Below are positions 57,296 to 64,000 of a stretch of 64,000 nucleotides of DNA, piece after piece. Origin of the DNA: Hofstenia miamia (Eukaryota; Xenacoelomorpha; Acoela; Hofsteniidae); contig CABFPE010000777.1 in NCBI GenBank assembly GCA_900660155.1, positions 113,386-177,385 on the forward strand, read 5' to 3'. The notes below the pieces were generated by a model, which saw only the letters and a program-made list of their open reading frames with translations, searched no databases and had not been told where the DNA came from. How positions within the stretch are numbered: the stretch's first letter is position 1; each line of letters starts with the position of its first letter. The translations under genes were made by a program, and so were the position numbers.

Positions 57296-58047
57296 TTACG
57301 ATTCTTTTAGCAAATGTACTCTTTCCTCTTTCGTACTCTTGCTTATAACCATACTTTTATGAAAGGCAGTTTTTACTTCGTCATCTGGTAGAGTTAAATA
57401 TATTCTCTTAAAAAATCCACCCAGCAAAAATGTTAATACGTTCAGTACGAAAATTCCAAATTGCATTGCTAATGATGTTTTGAATGTGGTGAACATGCCG
57501 AAGTTTCCATATATTAAGCCTCCAATCACCGCAGCTCCGTAAATTCTGCCAAGTGAAAATATGCACGATGTCCAAATGCTGCATATAAGTTTAATGTTTT
57601 GCAATGACAGGATTTTGTATCGCAAAGCCGTGTTTTCTACTATAACGTATGAGGCTATACATGATGTACAAACTCCGAGTCCAATGCAAAATAATGCTAT
57701 TAATACAATAGGTATGTTTGCCAGTGCCTCTATCCATTCCTGTAATACAAAAAGCAAAGTACCAAACATTGAAAAAATGGCACCGGTTAAAAATATATAG
57801 GTACCTAAACCTTTGTTTATACCTGTTCCGAATACAGTTGCTGCCAAGTATCCTATCGCCATCAATGAAAAAATGAATCCGTTAGAATTTTGTTTGATTC
57901 CAAAAGTTTTAACAAGGTAAGGAGAAAGTATAGTGTCCATTACGGCAAACATAGCTGAATTGCACATTAAGAGGAATGCTATTGTCAATACTGCTGGGTG
58001 CATGAAAAACTTCAAGAACTTTTTAAGGTTTGGTCTTTCTTCTTTAC
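57296..58047 (-). pseudogene. partial SLC18B1-like transporter, 3' half only (probably the other allele of B)
   Basis: Encodes the last ~240 residues of transporter B, from KKFLKFFMHPAVLTIAF to VHLLKES, and is broken off at the N at 58048. It is identical to B except in the final ~110 bp, where B instead resembles A. The context (single-N junctions on both sides, flanks matching B) makes an assembly or haplotype duplicate far more likely than a real truncated gene. Confidence 0.8.
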
Positions 58048-58048
58048 N

Positions 58049-58553
58049 TCATGTAAGATTTTATTTGAGAGATGTTAGAGCCTTATTTCTAGTGTGAGCT
58101 AAAGCATTCGAAGTCAGTGAAGACCAGAGTAATGATCTGGTTCTTGTCAATCTCTGTGCAAATATGCTTTAAAAATCGGGTCACCGGGTAATATATTTTA
58201 AAATTTTACAATTTTTTCTGGTCACCGGCCCAAATGCTATTCGGGTAGTATAGATCATCGGTCACATTTTCTGACTCAGTTACAACTCTGATATCTATTA
58301 AGTTGCCCGCTTAAAATACACGATATATATTTCAAATCAATATAAAGATATGTGTGTAATTTACTAAATCACATTGACCTGAAAAAATATTTTTCCAATT
58401 ATGTTCCCATTTGATGCCTAACCTTACTAGGTGCTCACTAATTAAAGTTATTAAGAATAGTTCAACATTATAGATTAGGAAATTTTTAATATCACTATAT
58501 GAGGAAACCAGGGATTGACTTAGAATATCACCGATGCTGATTAAAGAATTTTA

Positions 58554-58584
<31 letters not shown>

Positions 58585-58613
58585 TTGAAAAGTGCGTTTG
58601 AATAACATGATGT
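58049..58613. repeat. isolated contig matching 60785-61349
   Basis: 565 bp between two single Ns (58048, 58614), matching the upstream region of transporter B apart from the TA-repeat length (about 58559-58584). Likely a piece of the second haplotype placed out of order. Confidence 0.9.
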
Positions 58614-58763
58614 NTGAATTTATTGCTACAAAAATTAGTATTTCATTGAGATCAGGGTTCCGTCTAGGCTGGGTGATAAAGCGCTTGTTTGTTTTGGGCT
58701 TGCTTTCAACATTAATTTAAATTAAATGTGTTTCATGATTCAATTCAAGTAAACTTAAACAGT

Positions 58764-59048
58764 CAGTTCAGCCGGTTTGTAAGGCATTCTGGTGATTTAT
58801 TAACGGAAAGTTGCGGAATATTTTCAGACGAAAGAGGTATGAATCCAATTTCTCCTCAAATGACGATTAGGTAAGACAAAAGGTGTTTTCCTGTCCCGTC
58901 TTGAATTTAATGTTTGAAAAATATCACTAAGATTCCCTAATAATAAATTTCTGATTTTGTTGTAAAATGAACACGCTAGATAAGAAATGTGGTTCTCATA
59001 TAATAATATATAATTTTCAAAAATTCCCTTCTGCCACGCTATTGACAT
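58764..59048 (-). pseudogene. LINE ORF2 C-terminal remnant (second copy)
   Basis: Same sequence as 56834-57118; see there. Confidence 0.5.
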
Positions 59049-59149
59049 TTCTGTTGTAGTTGTGAAGTTTTGAATATTTTCTTCTGAAAATTACTTATTT
59101 ACAGTGGCTTTTACTGACATGTTGTGTTTCCTTTTTTCTCTATCTACTA

Positions 59150-59155
59150 TTTATT
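59150..59155 (-). terminator. AATAAA polyadenylation signal of transporter B
   Basis: AATAAA on the minus strand about 70 bp after the stop, at the position homologous to the one in A. Confidence 0.5.
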
Positions 59156-59225
59156 GCGCAACGTCACTGTTTAGAAAGAATAATTCAATACTCACAAAAT
59201 CATTCAATATTCACAAATCCATTAC

Positions 59226-60599
59226 TTACGATTCTTTTAGCAAATGTACTCTTTCCTCTTTCGTACTCTTGCTTATAACCATACTTTTATGAAAGGCAGT
59301 TTTTACTTCGTCATCTGGTAGAGTTAAATATATTCTCTTAAAAAATCCACCCAGCAAAAATGTTAATACGTTCAGTACGAAAATTCCAAATTGCATTGCT
59401 AATGATGTTTTGAATGTGGTGAACATGCCGAAGTTTCCATATATTAAGCCTCCAATCACCGCAGCTCCGTAAATTCTGCCAAGTGAAAATATGCACGATG
59501 TCCAAATGCTGCATATAAGTTTAATGTTTTGCAATGACAGGATTTTGTATCGCAAAGCCGTGTTTTCTACTATAACGTATGAGGCTATACATGATGTACA
59601 AACTCCGAGTCCAATGCAAAATAATGCTATTAATACAATAGGTATGTTTGCCAGTGCCTCTATCCATTCCTGTAATACAAAAAGCAAAGTACCAAACATT
59701 GAAAAAATGGCACCGGTTAAAAATATATAGGTACCTAAACCTTTGTTTATACCTGTTCCGAATACAGTTGCTGCCAAGTATCCTATCGCCATCAATGAAA
59801 AAATGAATCCGTTAGAATTTTGTTTGATTCCAAAAGTTTTAACAAGGTAAGGAGAAAGTATAGTGTCCATCACGGCAAACATAGCTGAATTGCACATTAA
59901 GAGGAATGATATTATCAATACTGCAGGGTGCATGAAAAACTTCAAAAACTTTTTAAGGTTTGGTCTTTCTTCTTTACCAGAATTGTGGTTGGTCTTTGAA
60001 GGCATAATGAATACAAAGAGCAGAGTTGCTATAAACTCGGTTGTTCCTATCACATAAAATGGCAGGGGAAATCCGTCGATTGAATACAGTATACTTCCAA
60101 TTGGTGGTCCCAATGCGATTCCCAATGCTATGGTGATCTCCCAACCAATAATGATCATGCTTGTCCAAGCGTAATTAACTGAAACTAAGAGCGGATATCC
60201 TGCACTCCACACCATCCCTGAACCCATTCCACTAACAAAACGCAGTGCTATCGCCGAAAGATAGAATTGCGCACCTGGCGGTGAATAGCATAGTATGCCA
60301 AACAAAATAACCGCAACAGATCCCATCAATGTTCCCGCGAGAAATATAAACCTTTTGTTGTAATGATCAATGAAGTTGCTCAATACAATTGGAGTCAAAG
60401 CTGCTGCTATATCGTAAGTACTTATGACAAATCCGATGATTGATTTGCTGGTTTCTTTTTGGGCTGCTTCCAATGGAAAAAACGGTGCTACAATGGAATA
60501 ATTAATGCCCTCCAAGGTGAACATCAATAATCCCAAGATAACAGTGAGCAAATCACTTTTATTCATAATTGAGTTGTATTTGTTATTAATACATTGCAA
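59226..60599 (-). CDS. SLC18B1-like MFS transporter B, intronless
   Basis: 457 residues with the same motifs as A: FFPLEAAQKE, RFVSGMGSGMVWSAG, LGPPIGSILY, MDTILSPYLVKTFGI, STKEERVHLL. Over the first ~200 residues it differs from A by a single residue (AWTSM versus AWTNM), and by one base over about 600 bp. The 3' half differs at some tens of bases, for example GLGVCTSCIASY versus GLGDCTSGIASY. The frame is intact and there is no intron. It lies in the same orientation as A and C. Met12 is again the alternative start. Confidence 0.9.
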   Translation of the reverse strand: MQCINNKYNSIMNKSDLLTVILGLLMFTLEGINYSIVAPFFPLEAAQKETSKSIIGFVISTYDIAAALTPIVLSNFIDHYNKRFIFLAGTLMGSVAVILFGILCYSPPGAQFYLSAIALRFVSGMGSGMVWSAGYPLLVSVNYAWTSMIIIGWEITIALGIALGPPIGSILYSIDGFPLPFYVIGTTEFIATLLFVFIMPSKTNHNSGKEERPNLKKFLKFFMHPAVLIISFLLMCNSAMFAVMDTILSPYLVKTFGIKQNSNGFIFSLMAIGYLAATVFGTGINKGLGTYIFLTGAIFSMFGTLLFVLQEWIEALANIPIVLIALFCIGLGVCTSCIASYVIVENTALRYKILSLQNIKLICSIWTSCIFSLGRIYGAAVIGGLIYGNFGMFTTFKTSLAMQFGIFVLNVLTFLLGGFFKRIYLTLPDDEVKTAFHKSMVISKSTKEERVHLLKES

Positions 60600-61289
60600 A
60601 CAGTTAAAGTAAATAATACAGCAATCTTTGTATCCAATAGTTTGTAATCAGGTTTATTAGTGAAAGTTAAGGATATATTAGTGATATAGATCAGAGTTGC
60701 AAATCCAAATCCGAATTTTAATCTAAATTTTAAAATTGTTTTTAAAACTTTCAAAAGACTGATATTTTAAAATGATGATTTGCTTCATGTAAGATTTTAT
60801 TTGAGAGATGTTAGAGCCTTATTTCTAGTGTGAGCTAAAGCATTCGAAGTCAGTGAAGACCAGAGTAATGATCTGGTTCTTGTCAATCTCTGTGCAAATA
60901 TGCTTTAAAAATCGGGTCACCGGGTAATATATTTTAAAATTTTACAATTTTTTCTGGTCACCGGCCCAAATGCTATTCGGGTAGTATAGATCATCGGTCA
61001 CATTTTCTGACTCAGTTACAACTCTGATATCTATTAAGTTGCCCGCTTAAAATACACGATATATATTTCAAATCAATATAAAGATATGTGTGTAATTTAC
61101 TAAATCACATTGACCTGAAAAAATATTTTTCCAATTATGTTCCCATTTGATGCCTAACCTTACTAGGTGCTCACTAATTAAAGTTATTAAGAATAGTTCA
61201 ACATTATAGATTAGGAAATTTTTAATATCACTATATGAGGAAACCAGGGATTGACTTAGAATATCACCGATGCTGATTAAAGAATTTTA

Positions 61290-61326
<37 letters not shown>

Positions 61327-61602
61327 AGTGCGTTTGAATAACATGATGTTGTACAGTATTTGCTTAAAAATCAAGGGGAAAAAAGTTCTCAATAGCAATG
61401 AAGTTTTGTTTTAAAAATTTTCGTAATTAGGAAAAATTTCCTCAATAATTTGTTGACGCATATCGTTGAATATTGCTTTATCAATAGAAGATGGAGTTAA
61501 AACATTCTTTTGTATATATAAGCATGTAATGTGCATGTATGTGTATACATGTACAAACTCTTTTTGGAGTTTACTTTTAAGTGTAATATTAACGTCTAAT
61601 AT
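60600..61602. other. intergenic between transporters B and C
   Basis: Contains a TA microsatellite at about 61298-61321 and the sequence duplicated at 58049-58613. No gene seen. Confidence 0.5.
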
Positions 61603-61608
61603 TTTATT
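61603..61608 (-). terminator. AATAAA polyadenylation signal of transporter C
   Basis: AATAAA on the minus strand about 45 bp after the stop. Confidence 0.45.
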
Positions 61609-61653
61609 TCATGAGTGTTTTGGTTGGCATTGACTTGAGCTTTTGTAAACTTA

Positions 61654-63003
61654 TTAGTCTTTGATTAAATGTACTCTTTCTTCTTTTGTGCTTTTACTTA
61701 TAACAATGCTTCTGTGAAATGCAATTTTTACGTCATCCGGAACTGAGTAGTATATTTTTTTGAAGTAGCCTCCTATCGATAGGAGTAAGATATTGATTAT
61801 AAAAATACAAAATTGCACTATTAAAGATGATCTAAAAGTAGTAGCCATACCAAAATTGCCATAAATTAATCCTCCAATTACTGCCGCTCCATAAACTCTT
61901 CCAAGTGAAAATATGCAAGCTGTCCATATGCTAGTAACTAGTTTTGTGTTTTTCAATGACATTACTTTGTAGTTCATTGAGATGTTTTCTACTAGCACAT
62001 AGGATGGTATGCAAGATGTACACACACCTATTCCAATTAAAAACAACGCGATAATAACCACGGGGATATTTACTAGAAAGTCTATCCATTCCTGTAAGAC
62101 GAAGATCAATGTGCCTGTCATTGAGAAAATAGCGCCCAATACGAATATGTATGTTCCGAAGCCTTTACTTACAAATGGTCCAAACACCGCGGCAGATAAG
62201 TATCCAACAGCTAGAACTGAAAAAAGAAATCCATTGGAATTTTGATTGATTCTAAATTTTTTAAGTAAATATGGAGAAAGAATGGTGTCCATTACGGCAA
62301 ACATGGCTGAATTACACATTAGTAGAAGTGATATTGCAAATATTGCTGGATGTAGTAAGAATTTTAGAAATAATTTGATGTTAGGTTTCTCCTTAGTATC
62401 GTTTTGATGTGGGGCTCTGGATGACATCAGGAATGTAAATAGTACCATCGCTAAAAATTCAACTGATCCAATTACATAGAAGGGCAATTGAAATTTTCCT
62501 ATACTATATAGAATACTGCCTATTGATGGTCCAAATGCAATCCCAAGAGAAAGAGCAATTTCCATTGCGGTGACTACTATACTATTCCAAGCATAATTGA
62601 TGGAAACAAGGAAGGGATATCCTGCACTCCATACCATTCCTGATCCCATTCCACTGACAAAGCGTAACGCTAGTGCAGACAAGTAAAACTGCGCACCCGG
62701 TGGACTATACGTTAGAATTCCAAAGACTCCTACGCTAACAGCACCAATGAGATTTCCCGCCAAAAATATAAAAAGTTTGTTGTCGTGGTCAATGATGTTG
62801 CTTAGTGCTAGAGAGCATAATGTTGTTGCAACATCGTAGGCACTTATGACGATACCTACTGTTGTCTTGCCCGTTTCCTTCTGAGCTGCTTCCAAAGGAA
62901 AAAATGGTGCAACGATCGAGTAGTTTACTCCTTCAACTGCAAACATCAAAATCCCAAACGTAACTTTAAATATGTCCGTCTGAAACCATCTCATTATGAA
63001 CAT
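61654..63003 (-). CDS. SLC18B1-like MFS transporter C, intronless
   Basis: 449 residues, intact. It is clearly paralogous to A and B along the whole length but well diverged. It shares FFPLEAAQKE, RFVSGMGSGMVWSAGYP, MDTILSPYL, GRVYGAAVIGGLIYGNFGM and STKEERVHLIKD. Differences cluster in the linkers and in TM2-TM3 (VGIVISAYDVATTLCSLALS). The start is Met1 or Met4; Met4 aligns near Met12 of A/B. It is the oldest member of the array by divergence and lacks the GTAAGT at the stop. No intron. Confidence 0.9.
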   Translation of the reverse strand: MFIMRWFQTDIFKVTFGILMFAVEGVNYSIVAPFFPLEAAQKETGKTTVGIVISAYDVATTLCSLALSNIIDHDNKLFIFLAGNLIGAVSVGVFGILTYSPPGAQFYLSALALRFVSGMGSGMVWSAGYPFLVSINYAWNSIVVTAMEIALSLGIAFGPSIGSILYSIGKFQLPFYVIGSVEFLAMVLFTFLMSSRAPHQNDTKEKPNIKLFLKFLLHPAIFAISLLLMCNSAMFAVMDTILSPYLLKKFRINQNSNGFLFSVLAVGYLSAAVFGPFVSKGFGTYIFVLGAIFSMTGTLIFVLQEWIDFLVNIPVVIIALFLIGIGVCTSCIPSYVLVENISMNYKVMSLKNTKLVTSIWTACIFSLGRVYGAAVIGGLIYGNFGMATTFRSSLIVQFCIFIINILLLSIGGYFKKIYYSVPDDVKIAFHRSIVISKSTKEERVHLIKD

Positions 63004-64000
63004 GGTTTTGTTTGGTATCTAATATCAACAATGGTGTATTTATTTTTCTCATGTCAATATACGATGTTAGACTAGGAATTCCTATCAATGACCTACTTAA
63101 GCTAGTTGTTTTCTTTTTTGAATTTCTTTCACCCCAATATAGTTCTTGTTTTATACTTTGTAGATGCTAATGTTCATATTTAATTACATATGAAGCAATG
63201 AAATGAGGTTTTTTATTCTAATGATTTTTAAAGAAATCACCACCATTTTTATTAAGTGTTTAAATTAAAAAATCCAATTTCATGTTTTATTTTTCTGTGA
63301 TTAATGCATTTCCAAGTGAACAGGTTTTGCGATGTCTTTAACACATTTAAATTTTTTTGATCATATATATTTTGACGAGACGATGTATAACAAATTTGAA
63401 AACAGAAGTGATTTAAGCTCTTTTATTCAAAAATTTTGTTTTTTAACTGTAAGCCATCCTGATAAAAACGAAAGTAATAAATAGAATTTCTGCTTTATAG
63501 CCGAATTCATGTTTAGGGGCGATTGAGCTCAATGCATATAAAAAGATCCAAAATGTGCATTTTTTAAATATTGATTGCATATTGTACTCACTCTTAGCTC
63601 GATGCATTACAGGAAGTTTTTATGCAAATTGAAAAATAAACTTTCTTAAGTTTTGCAACAATGTTCAAATGATATATATATATTTACTTAAATTAAATTT
63701 GGATGATGGCACCTCATTGCAATTTACCTTTTCCTATTGGTGTATGCAATACCAAGAACATTAAAAAAATTTAGCACTGGAATTGTTTGTAAAGAAAAGT
63801 TATTTAAAATGAATTTCCATAGGAATATTGTAATTTTTTAATTTTAGTAGGATCTTCCATGTCTACTGACCTGATATGTAATTTGGTTTCCTTATCACAA
63901 GGAGCGCTTAATACAGCAGGAGTAACAACCATTTATTCATTGAAATAAAGTCAAAAGCCTTCATTCATTGAAAATGTGTGCATGCTTAAATTAGTAAAGA
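63004..64000. other. no gene recognised
   Basis: AT-rich upstream flank of transporter C; no ORF or repeat boundary stands out. Confidence 0.4.

Larger units (their letters stand above)
56685..58047. repeat. haplotype-like duplicate of 58615-59977
   Basis: 1,363 bp matching 58615-59977 at a constant offset of 1,930, apparently identical until about 57940. A handful of differences then fall in the last ~110 bp. It ends at the single N at 58048. Confidence 0.9.

Noticed and set aside
1-64000. LTR retrotransposons, Polintons or other virus-like elements, CRISPR arrays, tRNA and rRNA genes
   Set aside because: Looked for and not found: no protease/integrase/capsid motifs, no paired LTRs, no regularly spaced arrays, no cloverleaf with the usual A/B boxes.

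Overview
The window is AT-rich animal nuclear DNA. Its genes are split by GT-AG introns, sparsely spaced and embedded in LINE and DNA-transposon debris, with many (TA)n tracts. The protein-coding content is metazoan: the 5' half of a PCM1 (pericentriolar material 1) homologue, a complete three-exon UBALD (UBA-like domain) gene, a single-exon neuropeptide-type precursor, and a tandem array of intronless SLC18B1-like MFS transporters. The phylum cannot be settled from this. An invertebrate is likely.

Layout. At 1-1.8 kb is a secreted precursor on + carrying six GLAWEFA/GMAWEFA heptapeptides between Lys-Arg sites. At 5.2-11.3 kb are seven phase-0 exons of PCM1 on -, with the remaining 3' exons not found in the window. 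One PCM1 intron holds a 3.1 kb block that is repeated almost identically at 17.8-21.4 kb, where a 1,000-N gap interrupts it. The block contains a TA-flanked transposon-like element with internal copies of its end motif. At 14-32 kb lie LINE fragments of at least two families and several well-delimited non-autonomous DNA transposons (hAT-like, pogo-like, piggyBac-like, and an unassigned 208 bp MITE). At 32.7-46.5 kb is UBALD on -, whose 13.3 kb second intron contains an antisense full-length but decayed LINE. At 48-51.7 kb are more LINEs, including one that keeps ORF1 but has lost almost all of ORF2. At 53-63 kb is the transporter array on -.

Assembly caveats matter here. Single Ns at 34305, 49114, 58048 and 58614 each join pieces that repeat sequence already present. 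They look like unmerged contig overlaps or the second haplotype. The partial transporter at 57.3-58.0 kb is therefore probably not an extra gene, and the transporter count is most likely three. The 5' halves of transporters A and B are essentially identical while their 3' halves and flanks differ, which points to gene conversion. This same tract is missing from the haplotype-like duplicate.

No rRNA, tRNA, CRISPR array or LTR/virus-like element was recognised.
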